From Chloroflexota bacterium (GTDB taxonomy: Bacteria; Chloroflexota; Limnocylindria; Limnocylindrales; CSP1-4), in assembly GCA_021777365.1 (NCBI GenBank), contig JAJYDP010000003.1:1-23443 (forward strand): DNA of 23,443 bases. The letters run 5' to 3'. Positions 1 through 6,540 of this stretch are shown piece by piece. A program made the translations under genes and the position numbers. Position 1 is the stretch's first letter. Every line of letters starts with the position of its first letter. A model generated the notes under the pieces. It did no database searches, was not told where the DNA came from, and was given only the letters and a program-made list of their open reading frames with translations.

Positions 1-618
1 ATGATCGGCGGCCCCGATGACGCGGTGGCCCGGCTCGACCCGATCTTCAAGGCGCTGGCCCCGGGCGTGGAGGGGGCCCCGCGCACCCCGGGCCGCGAGG
101 GCGCGCCGGACACCGCCGAGCAGGGCTACCTGCACTGCGGGCCCGCGGGCGCCGGCCACTTCGTGAAGATGGTCCACAACGGGATCGAGTACGGGGTCAT
201 GGCGGCCTACGCGGAGGGCCTCAACATCCTCCACCACGCCGATGCCGGGCTCGCCACCCGCGAGGTCGATGCCGAGACGAGCCCGCTGCGCGAGCCCGAG
301 CTCTACAAGTCCCAGTTCGATCTCCCGGCGGTGGCCGAGGTGTGGCGCCGGGGGAGCGTGATCGCCTCCTGGCTGCTCGACCTGACCGCCCAGGCGCTCC
401 ACCAGAGCCCGAACCTGGCCGACTTCTCGGGCCGCGTCTCGGACTCCGGCGAGGGCCGCTGGACCAGCATCGCCGCCATCGACGTGAGCGCCCCCGCCCC
501 CGTCCTCACCACCGCCCTCTACGAGCGCTTCAGCTCCCGGGGCGAGGCCGACTTCGCCGACCGGGTCCTCTCGGCCATGCGCTTCGGGTTCGGCGGGCAT
601 CTCGAGAAGCAGGGGTAG
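1..618 (+). CDS. gnd: 6-phosphogluconate dehydrogenase (decarboxylating), 3' part
   Basis: Oxidative pentose phosphate pathway enzyme converting 6-phosphogluconate to ribulose-5-phosphate and CO2 with reduction of NAD(P)+. The window opens inside the gene: the first codon, ATG, belongs to the internal MIGG segment that ends the Rossmann domain, so the N-terminal coenzyme-binding part lies to the left. Visible are the family signature [11 protein letters not shown] (fragment residues 55-65) with the catalytic Lys56, Asn60 and Glu63, and the C-terminal segment [11 protein letters not shown] leading to a RFGFGGH end. The spacing, with no long all-helical C-terminal extension, indicates the short (about 300-residue) form typical of NAD-preferring or actinobacterial/Chloroflexi enzymes rather than the 470-residue E. 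coli form. Cofactor preference cannot be read because the N-terminus is missing. It stops with TAG at 616-618 and is followed by a repeat-rich gap. No clear terminator was seen. Confidence 0.93.
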   Translation: MIGGPDDAVARLDPIFKALAPGVEGAPRTPGREGAPDTAEQGYLHCGPAGAGHFVKMVHNGIEYGVMAAYAEGLNILHHADAGLATREVDAETSPLREPELYKSQFDLPAVAEVWRRGSVIASWLLDLTAQALHQSPNLADFSGRVSDSGEGRWTSIAAIDVSAPAPVLTTALYERFSSRGEADFADRVLSAMRFGFGGHLEKQG

Positions 619-1353
619 GGGACATCGTCGGGCGGCAGCGGCCGCCGGGTGGTGGCACCGCCGGAGACGGCCGCGGGGCCGTGCGGAGAACGGGGCCTTC
701 GTGGGTACCTCCCGGGCGGGTTCCGGCGACACCCGCGGATGCTGGCTGCGGCACCGTGACCGCGGATCCTGCGCGCGGACCCCCGACCCGGACCCTGCGG
801 GATGTGCGCCGGGGGAACCGTATGTCGGCTCGAGCGGCACCCCGATCCGGATCCTGCGGGATGTGCGCCGGGGGATCCTGCGCGCGTAACCTGACCCCGG
901 ATCCTGCGGGATGTGCGCCCGCGGATCCTGCGCGCGTAACCTGACCCCGGATCCTGCGGGATGTGCGCCCGCGGATCCTGCGCGCGTAACCTGACCCCGG
1001 ATCCTGCGGGATGTGCGCCGGGGGAACCGTATGTCGGCTCGAGCGGGGCGCGCCCTGCCGGCGAGGCATGCGGCTCTCCGTTCGGAGTATCCGCCCGGCA
1101 CCGAACCGCCCTGGATCGTGCGTGACGAGCGCGCCGGGTGACGCCTCGATCGCGCGGTCGGCGGCTGCGCCGGGCGATCACGGTGCGGTCCCACGTCCGG
1201 AACGGACTTACGGCTCCATGGGTGCACATTCGGCAGGATTGTCACGATGCGCGGGCTCCGCGCGGGCGATGCCGGCCGGGACCGGCGATGACGGCTCCGC
1301 GCGAGCCATGCCGCCCGGGACCCGCGTTTCCGGCCGCACGCCCGCGATGTCGG
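619..1353. other. Gene-free, repeat-bearing interval
   Basis: No reading frame here has a plausible ribosome binding site and protein-like composition. The stretch holds the 50-bp array (791-1048) and further degenerate repeats. One is a two-copy block near 1254-1330 built on GGCTCCGCGCG..GCC.TGCCG.CCGGGACC. Another is a diverged copy of the palindromic dispersed repeat around 1222-1240 (TGCACATTCGGCAGGATTGT). The open frames crossing it exist on both strands at once and translate to Arg/Gly/Pro-rich repeats, as expected of GC-rich non-coding DNA. Confidence 0.6.
791..1048. repeat. 50-bp tandem array flanked by copies of a dispersed repeat
   Basis: A 50-bp unit beginning ATCCTGCGGGATGTGCGCC and ending TAACCTGACCCCGG is repeated at 851-900, 901-950 and 951-1000, nearly without change. 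A further core at 1001 switches into GGGGGAACCGTATGTCGG. The same ending follows the core at 791-837, so the array is bracketed by two copies of the longer element (core plus AACCGTATGTCGGCTCGAGCGG). The same combination recurs 9 kb away at 9811-9850. The ATCCTGC.GGAT core is palindromic. Confidence 0.85.
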
Positions 1354-1559
1354 CTCAACGCGACGCGTCGCCAGGAGCCGGCGGACCTCGCGCACCGAGA
1401 CCTGCAGGTACACCCCGGCCGGGTGCATCGTGAGTCGGCTGACGAGAACATGGTTGGGCACGTCTGCAGCCGGCGCCGTGCCCCGAGCATCCAGCCAGAT
1501 CGGCTCCCTGCCCTGGGGACGATGGCGACCGAGTCGCTGGCCGCCACGTGCAGCAGGTC
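1354..1559 (-). pseudogene. Decayed coding remnant, unidentified, one frameshift
   Basis: Read on the minus strand, 1559 to about 1512 gives DLLHVAASDSVAIVPR. After a shift at about 1513 the next frame continues with a REPIWLDARG-like stretch and then MHPAGVYLQVSVREVRRLL, ending in Arg/Ser-rich nonsense past about 1354. The mixed hydrophobic and charged composition and the high G/C at third positions look like real coding sequence, unlike the surrounding repeats. There is no start codon with a ribosome binding site. On its upstream side it runs directly into the 26-bp array. I do not recognise the family. It is most likely a gene fragment left by rearrangement. A chance frame is the alternative. 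Confidence 0.35.
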
Positions 1560-1849
1560 GCAGGCCGCTTGCGTGTGACAACGTGGCTGGCCGCTTGCGT
1601 GTGGCAGGGTCGCAGGCCGCTTGCGTGTGACAACGTGGCCGGCCGCTTGCGTGTGGCAGAGTCGCTGGCCGTTTGCGTGTGACAGGGCTCTGGCCGCCGC
1701 CCCGTGACAAAGTCGCTGGCCGTTTGCGTGTGACAGGGCTCTGGCCGCCGCCCCGTGACAAAGTCGCTGGCCGTTTGCGTGTGACAGGGCTCTGGCCGCC
1801 GCCCCGTGACAAAGTCGCTGGCCGCCTACGGGTGACGGAATCGCCGGCC
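1539..1849. repeat. Two-level tandem array (26-bp monomers, 51/52-bp higher-order units)
   Basis: Twelve monomers of 24-26 bp, each starting GGCCG, lie head to tail at 1539, 1563, 1589, 1615, 1641, 1667, 1692, 1718, 1743, 1769, 1794 and 1820. Monomers 2-5 form two 52-bp dimers (1563-1614, 1615-1666; 3 mismatches). Monomers 6-11 form three identical 51-bp dimers (1667-1717, 1718-1768, 1769-1819), so a dimer was amplified recently. TGTGACA or CGTGACAAAG occurs in most units. The array ends 24 bp before the -35 element at 1873. There are no unique spacers, so it is not a CRISPR array. An apparent ORF across it only translates the 17-residue repeat. Confidence 0.92.
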
Positions 1850-1872
1850 GCCCGCAACCCCTCGCACGAGCC

Positions 1873-1902
1873 TTGACATCGTCGTGACGGCGCCCGTATC
1901 CT
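1873..1902 (+). promoter_or_regulatory. Sigma-70-type promoter of the leader transcript
   Basis: A perfect TTGACA (-35, 1873-1878) is followed after 18 bp by TATCCT (-10, 1897-1902), placing the start of transcription near 1908-1910. It is the best consensus promoter I see in the window. It lies just downstream of the 26-bp array and upstream of a small reading frame and an intrinsic terminator. This arrangement suggests a short leader or small RNA, with read-through into the ABC operon at 2206. Confidence 0.65.
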
Positions 1903-1930
1903 GCCCCCGGCGCATCAACGCGCCCTGCAG

Positions 1931-2041
1931 ATGGAGACGATCCAGCAGATGTCGGTTTCGCAGTTCTTCACGAAGAGGATGACCCGCGCGGGCCTGCCCG
2001 CAGCCGGGTTCCTCGGGAGATCTGTGCCCATCGCAGGGTGA
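1931..2041 (+). CDS. 36-residue leader peptide or small peptide gene
   Basis: ATG at 1931 to TGA at 2039-2041 encodes METIQQMSVSQ..., with a basic middle (FFTKRMTRAG) and a Gly/Pro/Ala-rich end (GRSVPIAG). An internal ATG at 1949 has GGAG about 12 bases upstream and may be the true start (30 residues). The first ATG has no clear ribosome binding site. Thirty-one of 36 sense codons end in G or C, and second positions are AT-richer than the flanks, both coding-like. The ORF sits exactly between a promoter and an intrinsic terminator and 165 bp before an ABC exporter gene. It may be a leader peptide controlling read-through (as BmrB does for bmrCD in Bacillus), or a small exported or modified peptide. 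Function is unknown. Confidence 0.5.
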   Translation: METIQQMSVSQFFTKRMTRAGLPAAGFLGRSVPIAG

Positions 2042-2076
2042 CGCGAGGCGGGTGACCGCCAGGCGGTGACTCGGAG

Positions 2077-2106
2077 CCGTGGGCCGGATCGGGCCCACGG
2101 TTTTTT
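2077..2106 (+). terminator. Rho-independent terminator / possible attenuator
   Basis: A perfect 9-bp stem, CCGTGGGCC (2077-2085) with GGCCCACGG (2092-2100) and a 6-nt loop, is followed immediately by six T residues (2101-2106). It ends the transcript starting near 1908 and lies 100 bp before the ABC ATPase start. GCCCA at 2026-2030, inside the last codons of the small ORF, can pair with TGGGC at 2080-2084 of the stem, so a competing structure is conceivable. Confidence 0.88.
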
Positions 2107-2159
2107 GATGCCACGCGTGGACATCGAGACCGCGGGCCCGGACGTCGGAGGACGTGACA

Positions 2160-2186
2160 GGCCCGTGGCGCTTCTCGCGCCGGGCC
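2160..2186 (+). promoter_or_regulatory. Stem-loop just upstream of the ABC ATPase ribosome binding site
   Basis: GGCCC (2160-2164) pairs with GGGCC (2182-2186), and GGCGC (2167-2171) with GCGCC (2177-2181). There is a TTCTC loop and a two-base bulge. It ends six bases before AGGAGGGA (2193-2200), so it could insulate or regulate translation of the ATPase. A perfect palindrome CCACGCGTGG (2111-2120) lies between it and the terminator and could be an operator. Both roles are inferred from structure alone. Confidence 0.4.
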
Positions 2187-2205
2187 TCCAGCAGGAGGGA
2201 AGCAG

Positions 2206-3123
2206 ATGTCCATCACCTCGATCCCGCGCCGCATCCCCGGCCGGCACGGCGTGTCCGCCGCCGAACGCCAGCTCGCGCCTGTCGACCGGGGGCCCGAGGA
2301 CCGGCTCCCCGCCCCTGCACTGCTCGCCGAGCACGTCACCAAGCGGTTCGTGGTCGGACGAGAGCGTCGGGCGGTGGACGCCGTCCGTGACGTGTCGATC
2401 ACCGTCGACCGGGGCCACATCTACGGGATCCTCGGTGCGAACGGAAGCGGCAAGTCGACGCTGATCCGCCTGGTGAGCACCCTGCTCACCCTCGATTCCG
2501 GCCGGGTCGAGATCTTCGGCCACGACATCGAGCGCGACGAGATGGCGGTCAAGCGCTGCATCAACCGCGTGAGCGTCGACGCGGCGTTCTTCAAGAAGCT
2601 CTCGCCGTACGAGAACCTCGCGTTCGCGGCCCGCCTCTATGGGCTGGACGCGGCCGAGGCCCGTCGCGAGTCGACGCGGATCCTGGGCCGGCTCGGCATC
2701 GCAGAGTCGCGCCTGGGTCGTCCGACGGAGCAGCTCAGTCGGGGAATGCAGCAGAAGGTCGCCATCGCGCGGGCACTGCTGACGAGCCCGATGCTGCTGC
2801 TCCTCGACGAGCCGACCACCGGACTCGACCCGCGCTCGAAAGTGGACGTCCAGGCCTTCATCGAGGACCTGCGCGACACGCACCGGGCCGCGATCGTGCT
2901 GACCACGCACGACCTGGACGAGGCCGACCGGCTCTGCGACCGGATCGCCGTCCTGGACGGCGGCCGGGTGGTCGCCGACGGCACGCCCGACGAGCTGAAG
3001 GCCCGCGTGGCCCGCGAACGAGGCGATCCGCCGACGCTCGAGAGCGTCTTCATGGCCTACACCGGCCGCTCCCTCGACGAGGACGTCGAGGAGGCCGAGG
3101 ACGACCAGGACGGCCGACGATGA
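2206..3123 (+). CDS. ABC transporter ATP-binding protein (DrrA/NatA type)
   Basis: ATPase subunit of an ABC-2 exporter that powers efflux through the permease encoded at 3512. Of 305 residues, about 40-265 are the nucleotide-binding domain: Walker A GANGSGKST (77-85), signature LSRGMQQK (177-184), Walker B LLLLDEPTT (197-205) and switch His235. A 40-residue Arg/Pro-rich N-terminal extension precedes it, and an acidic tail (DEDVEEAEDDQD) ends it. The start is ATG with AGGAGGGA six bases upstream. Its TGA overlaps an ATG at 3120. The C-terminal TLESVFMAYTGRSL segment is typical of drug or polyketide exporters of the DrrA type, but the substrate cannot be deduced. The leader with terminator upstream suggests regulated read-through. 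Confidence 0.93.
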   Translation: MSITSIPRRIPGRHGVSAAERQLAPVDRGPEDRLPAPALLAEHVTKRFVVGRERRAVDAVRDVSITVDRGHIYGILGANGSGKSTLIRLVSTLLTLDSGRVEIFGHDIERDEMAVKRCINRVSVDAAFFKKLSPYENLAFAARLYGLDAAEARRESTRILGRLGIAESRLGRPTEQLSRGMQQKVAIARALLTSPMLLLLDEPTTGLDPRSKVDVQAFIEDLRDTHRAAIVLTTHDLDEADRLCDRIAVLDGGRVVADGTPDELKARVARERGDPPTLESVFMAYTGRSLDEDVEEAEDDQDGRR

Positions 3124-3206
3124 CCGTCCGCCACCGGCAGCACCAACCGCGGCCAGCGGCCGCAGCACTTCGGCGGCCCGCGTGGCCACCGAGAGGAGAC
3201 ACGACG

Positions 3207-3476
3207 ATGTTCCATCCGACCGATCGCCTGCTCGTGCAGGCCCGGCTGGACGAGCGCCTGCGGGAGGCCGAGGCCGCCCGTCTCGCCCGGGCCGCCCGCC
3301 GGCCTCACGCCGACCGGCAGGCCCCAGCCGACCTCCGGCGCCGCGTGGGCCCCGGAGCGGCCACCGACCGTGCCGGGCACGCGCCCCGCCGGTCCCTGCG
3401 TCGAGTCCTGGGCCGGCAGCTCATGCGAGCGGGAGCTCGAATCGCCGGCGACCCCTGGCCGGCCCGGCCGATCTGA
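3207..3476 (+). CDS. Small basic protein within the ABC operon
   Basis: Eighty-nine residues starting MFHPTDRLLVQARLDERLRE, probably one amphipathic helix rich in Arg, Ala and Glu (residues 1-33), then an Arg/Pro/Gly-rich, probably disordered tail. I chose ATG 3207 because AGGAG (3194-3198) lies at the right distance. An in-frame ATG at 3120 overlapping the ATPase stop is possible but would add an Arg/Pro-rich leader without its own ribosome binding site. No membrane segment or known domain is visible. It lies between ATPase and permease genes, 35 bases before the permease GTG, so co-expression is almost certain. An accessory or regulatory role is inference only. Small proteins with this kind of N-terminal helix are frequent and unnamed in high-GC genomes. 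Confidence 0.6.
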   Translation: MFHPTDRLLVQARLDERLREAEAARLARAARRPHADRQAPADLRRRVGPGAATDRAGHAPRRSLRRVLGRQLMRAGARIAGDPWPARPI

Positions 3477-3511
3477 TCGTCCGGGCCGGCCCCCCCCGAA
3501 AGGAGTGCCAC

Positions 3512-4312
3512 GTGACCGTCCTCGGCCACGAGCTGAAGGCCAGCTACGCCTTCGTCGAACGCAACTTCAACCTCTCGCGCCGCTACTGGGGCTGGGAGAT
3601 CGCGTACCTCGTCTACGCCATCGCCGGCGCCCTCGCGATCTCGCTGATCGGCGCGCAGCTGAACGACCGCCGCCTGATCCTCTCGCTGATGATCGGCGCG
3701 ACCTTCTGGAACTACCTCTCGATCGTGTTCAGCTTCATCGCCGACACGATCGCCTGGGAGCGCTGGGAGGGGACCCTCGAGTACACGATGATGGCGCCCA
3801 TCAGGCGCCACACCCAGCTGCTCGGATCCACGCTCTACGCGATCCTGTACGGGCTGGTCCACACCGCCGTGGTGCTGACGATCCTGGCGCTCTTCTTCGG
3901 GCTGGACATGTCGCGCGCCAACATCGGGACCGCGGCCGCGTTCATGGTGCTGGGCTCCTTCTCGTTCATCGGGATCGGGATCATGGCCGCGGTGCTGCCG
4001 CTCCTCTTCGTCGAGCGCGGCTCCCAGATGACCTTCGTGCTGCAGTCGCTGCTCCTGCTGGTCAGCGGCGTCTACTACAGCGTGGACATCCTGCCGGGCT
4101 GGATGCAGGTGATCTCGCGCTTCTCGCCGGCTACCTACGTGCTGGACGCGGTGCGCCGGGGGCTGCTCGATTCCACGTCCACCACCGCGCTGCTGGGCGA
4201 CGCATGGCCGCTGGTCGTGATGGGCGCCGTCCTGATCCCGCTCGGGCTCCTCGTCTTCGCCAGGGCCGAGCGCTACGCCAAGCGCACTGGACGGTTGAAG
4301 CGGGTGGGGTAG
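3512..4312 (+). CDS. ABC-2 type transporter permease
   Basis: Membrane subunit of the exporter whose ATPase is at 2206. The start is GTG 3512, preceded by GAAAGGAG (3498-3505), giving 266 residues. The open frame extends further upstream but only through antisense-like Arg/Pro sequence. Six hydrophobic helices are visible, with a cytoplasmic loop IAWERWEGTLEYTMMAPIRR after the second helix. This is the typical ABC-2 coupling region, where 'EGTLE..MMAPI' is characteristic of the family. The segment VSGVYYSVDILPGWMQ precedes the last helices, as in DrrB/NodJ-type permeases. The C-terminus is basic. Pairing with one ATPase suggests a 2+2 complex. The substrate is unknown. Confidence 0.92.
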   Translation: MTVLGHELKASYAFVERNFNLSRRYWGWEIAYLVYAIAGALAISLIGAQLNDRRLILSLMIGATFWNYLSIVFSFIADTIAWERWEGTLEYTMMAPIRRHTQLLGSTLYAILYGLVHTAVVLTILALFFGLDMSRANIGTAAAFMVLGSFSFIGIGIMAAVLPLLFVERGSQMTFVLQSLLLLVSGVYYSVDILPGWMQVISRFSPATYVLDAVRRGLLDSTSTTALLGDAWPLVVMGAVLIPLGLLVFARAERYAKRTGRLKRVG

Positions 4313-4346
4313 CCGACCCACCCGCGGGTGAGGAACGGCGCAGGGT

Positions 4347-4367
4347 CCGGCGCCGCGCCGGCGCCGG
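4347..4367 (+). terminator. GC-rich hairpin after the ABC operon
   Basis: CCGGCGC (4347-4353) and GCGCCGG (4361-4367) form a perfect 7-bp stem with a 7-base loop, 34 bases after the permease stop. There is no T-tract, so it is at best a weak or factor-dependent terminator or an mRNA 3'-end stabiliser. Confidence 0.3.
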
Positions 4368-4462
4368 CGAGGCCGTGGGCCAGTTGCAGGGCCGATCCCG
4401 GGAGCCAGGGGCCCAAGCACCCTTGACGCCCCACCGGCGGCGCGCGACCGTGGGCGCCGACG

Positions 4463-4831
4463 ATGTTCTTCCCGGTCTCCGCCTGGTTCCCGGCCTTCGT
4501 GGTCACCGTGGTGATCGAGGGGCCGATCGTCTGGTGGTTCGCGCGGGGCCGGGAGACCAGCGTCCTCCGTGTCGGTGCGGCCGTCCTGCTGGCCAACCTC
4601 GCCTCCCATCCGGCCGTGTGGTTCATCTTCACGCAGCTGTTCCTCGTCGGCACGGTGTCGTTCACCCTGGCCACGGAGGCCTGGGCGGTGTGCGTGGAGG
4701 CGGTCCTGTACATCCTCGCCCTGCGGGGTGTCGGCCCGTGGCGCGCCGTCGCGGCCTCGCTGGTCGCCAACGTCGCCTCGTATCTCGTGGGCCTGCTCGT
4801 GGGCAGGTTCCTGTGGCCCGGCCTCTTCTGA
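4463..4831 (+). CDS. Four-helix integral membrane protein, unknown function
   Basis: 122 residues, almost entirely hydrophobic, with helices at about 5-27, 35-62, 64-87 and 95-117. Helices 1 and 3 each carry a buried glutamate (VVIEGPIVWW; AVCVEAVLYIL). Helices 2 and 4 each carry an Asn-x-Ala-Ser motif (LLANLASHP; LVANVASYL), so the protein looks like an internal duplication of a two-helix unit. No domain name comes to mind. The start ATG 4463 lacks a clear ribosome binding site, and no better start exists in frame. It lies 150 bp after the ABC permease and 58 bp before the lipoprotein gene and may be transcribed with either. GC and codon use match the neighbours. Confidence 0.75.
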   Translation: MFFPVSAWFPAFVVTVVIEGPIVWWFARGRETSVLRVGAAVLLANLASHPAVWFIFTQLFLVGTVSFTLATEAWAVCVEAVLYILALRGVGPWRAVAASLVANVASYLVGLLVGRFLWPGLF

Positions 4832-4851
4832 GACGGAACCGATCGAGGCAC

Positions 4852-4872
4852 GCCCCCGTCTGATGCGGGGGC
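4852..4872 (+). promoter_or_regulatory. Hairpin in the gap before the Kelch lipoprotein
   Basis: GCCCCCG (4852-4858) and CGGGGGC (4866-4872) form a perfect 7-bp stem with loop TCTGATG. It is followed by GGAGGG (4875-4880), part of the ribosome binding site of the next gene. There is no T-tract. It may affect translation initiation or mark a transcript end. Confidence 0.35.
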
Positions 4873-4889
4873 ACGGAGGGAGTGGAGCG

Positions 4890-6512
4890 ATGATCCGGAG
4901 ATCCCGCCCGAAGCGCACGGCGACTGATCCTGCGCGGGGTGCCCTGGCGCTGGTCACGGCGCTCGCACTCCTGGCCGGCTGCACCGCGAGCGCGACGCCG
5001 GCGCCCAGTCGATCCACCACGTCCACCCCCGCCGCGTCGGTGGCGCCGTCCGTCAGCGCGCCGTCGGCCCCGGCATCGGTCCCCGCGTCCGCCGCGCCGC
5101 CATCCGCGTCGACCGTCCCGCCCTCGTCGGCGGTCCCGTCCGCGTCGGCGGGCACCGCTGCGGCGGGTCCCTGGCGGCCGGCAGGCTCGCTGGCGGTCTC
5201 GCGCCTCGACCCCCACGCGATCCTGCTCGCCGACGGGCGGGTCCTGGTGGTGGGCAACGACAACACCTACGCCGGTTCGGGGACGGTGCGCGCCGACAGC
5301 GCCGCCGCGGAAGTCTGGGACCCGGCGACGAACACCTGGCAGACCACGGGCAGCCTCAACCGTCCCCGCTCCGGGTTCGCCGCCATCGGGTTGCGGACCG
5401 GCGGTGCGCTCGTGACCGGCGGCCTCGACCTGGGCCGACCCTCGATGACCGATCCCGCGTACGCGTGCCTGAACGGCGACTCGCTTTCCTACTCGAGCAC
5501 CTACCTGTGGGCACCGACGACGGGGACCTGGACGCGCGCGGGGCTGCTCGGGACGGCCCGCACGCAACCCAGCATCGCGGCGCTGCCCGACGGCCGGGTG
5601 CTCCTCGTGGGCGGCTACTACGAGACCCCGCGCACCGGCCTCGCACCCGATGCCGCGCTGGCCGCCTACCGGCCCCCGGCGCCCGCCCCCGACGCCGGGC
5701 CGCCCGCCGACATCGCCCCCAACTTCACGATCCCCGCCCTCGCCACGGCCGAGCTCTTCGATCCCGCGACCGGGACCTGGGCGCCGACCGGGCCCATGCA
5801 CTACGCCCGCTACGGGGCGGCTGCCGCCACGCTCGCCGACGGCCGGGTGCTCGTGGTGGGCTCAGGCCAGGGCACCTGGATCGGGGGCGGCGGCGCGCTC
5901 GCCGTCGGCGACGCGGCCGCCAACAGCGCCGAGCTCTACGATCCGCGCACCGGACGCTTCACCCTGACGGGCTCGCTGCCGGCCGCCGGACGCGAGTCGG
6001 GCGTCTACGCCGGCACGGCCGGCACGCTCGTCGCGCTCCCCGACGGCGGCGCCCTGCTCGTGGCCAACGTGCGATCCTGGAAGCACGGCCCGACCGACGT
6101 GCGCTCGTTCCGCTACGACGTGCGCACCGGTACCTGGTCGCAGGTGGGCAACGCGCTCATCGACAGCTGGGACTACAAGACGGGCCAGGCGACGCACACC
6201 GGTGGCCAGGCGGGTCTCGCGGACAGCCTGGTGGCGCGCCTCGCCGACGGGCGGGTCCTGGTGGCCGGCGGCGACTACTGGGGGGCCAGGGGACTCGTCG
6301 TGTCCCGCGTCGCCTACCTGTACGACCCGCGCACACACGGCTGGTCCACGCTGGCGTCGCTGCCCGGGTCGAGGGCGGGCGGCGCGGCGGTCGCGCTGCC
6401 AGACGGCACGGCGCTGCTGGTGGGCGGGTATGCGAACGATGCAGGGCTGTCGGGAACGTGCGACCAGCCGGTGGGGCTCGCGTCGGCGATCAGGTTCGTG
6501 CCGTCGCGGTGA
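4890..6512 (+). CDS. Secreted lipoprotein with Kelch-type beta-propeller
   Basis: 540 residues. A basic N-terminus and hydrophobic stretch end in the lipobox LLAGC (27-31), so Cys31 should be lipidated and the protein anchored outside the membrane. Residues 32-90 are a Ser/Pro/Ala-rich linker. The rest is a series of Kelch-like blades. Each has a strand of the form DGRVLVVGG, then a variable loop, then a strand like AEVWDPATNTW, ELFDPATGTW, ELYDPRTGRF or YLYDPRTHGW, at least five times. The start ATG 4890 is preceded by GGAGGGAGTGGAG. Such propellers bind proteins or glycans or resemble galactose-oxidase-type folds. No copper-ligand pattern was recognised, so a binding role is more likely than an enzymatic one. 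It converges with the minus-strand gene at 6541, with only 28 bp between the stops. Confidence 0.85.
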   Translation: MIRRSRPKRTATDPARGALALVTALALLAGCTASATPAPSRSTTSTPAASVAPSVSAPSAPASVPASAAPPSASTVPPSSAVPSASAGTAAAGPWRPAGSLAVSRLDPHAILLADGRVLVVGNDNTYAGSGTVRADSAAAEVWDPATNTWQTTGSLNRPRSGFAAIGLRTGGALVTGGLDLGRPSMTDPAYACLNGDSLSYSSTYLWAPTTGTWTRAGLLGTARTQPSIAALPDGRVLLVGGYYETPRTGLAPDAALAAYRPPAPAPDAGPPADIAPNFTIPALATAELFDPATGTWAPTGPMHYARYGAAAATLADGRVLVVGSGQGTWIGGGGALAVGDAAANSAELYDPRTGRFTLTGSLPAAGRESGVYAGTAGTLVALPDGGALLVANVRSWKHGPTDVRSFRYDVRTGTWSQVGNALIDSWDYKTGQATHTGGQAGLADSLVARLADGRVLVAGGDYWGARGLVVSRVAYLYDPRTHGWSTLASLPGSRAGGAAVALPDGTALLVGGYANDAGLSGTCDQPVGLASAIRFVPSR

Positions 6513-6540
6513 CGGCCTCCCGGCGCCGGCCACCGCGCGG

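Noticed and set aside
1..3. ATG at position 1 as start of the 6-phosphogluconate dehydrogenase
   Set aside because: MIGG is an internal conserved segment at the end of the Rossmann domain; the gene must begin left of the window.
519..1229. Minus-strand ORFs over the 50-bp array
   Set aside because: They only translate the repeats (AHPAGSGVRLRAQDP and variants) and overlap the end of gnd.
1539..1849. CRISPR array
   Set aside because: Units are contiguous 26-bp monomers with no variable spacers and no cas genes nearby.
1673..1876. A 67-codon ORF with a 17-residue repeated sequence
   Set aside because: The repeat period of 51 bp happens to be a multiple of three, but there is no ribosome binding site, and the rest of the same satellite is out of frame (26-bp units).
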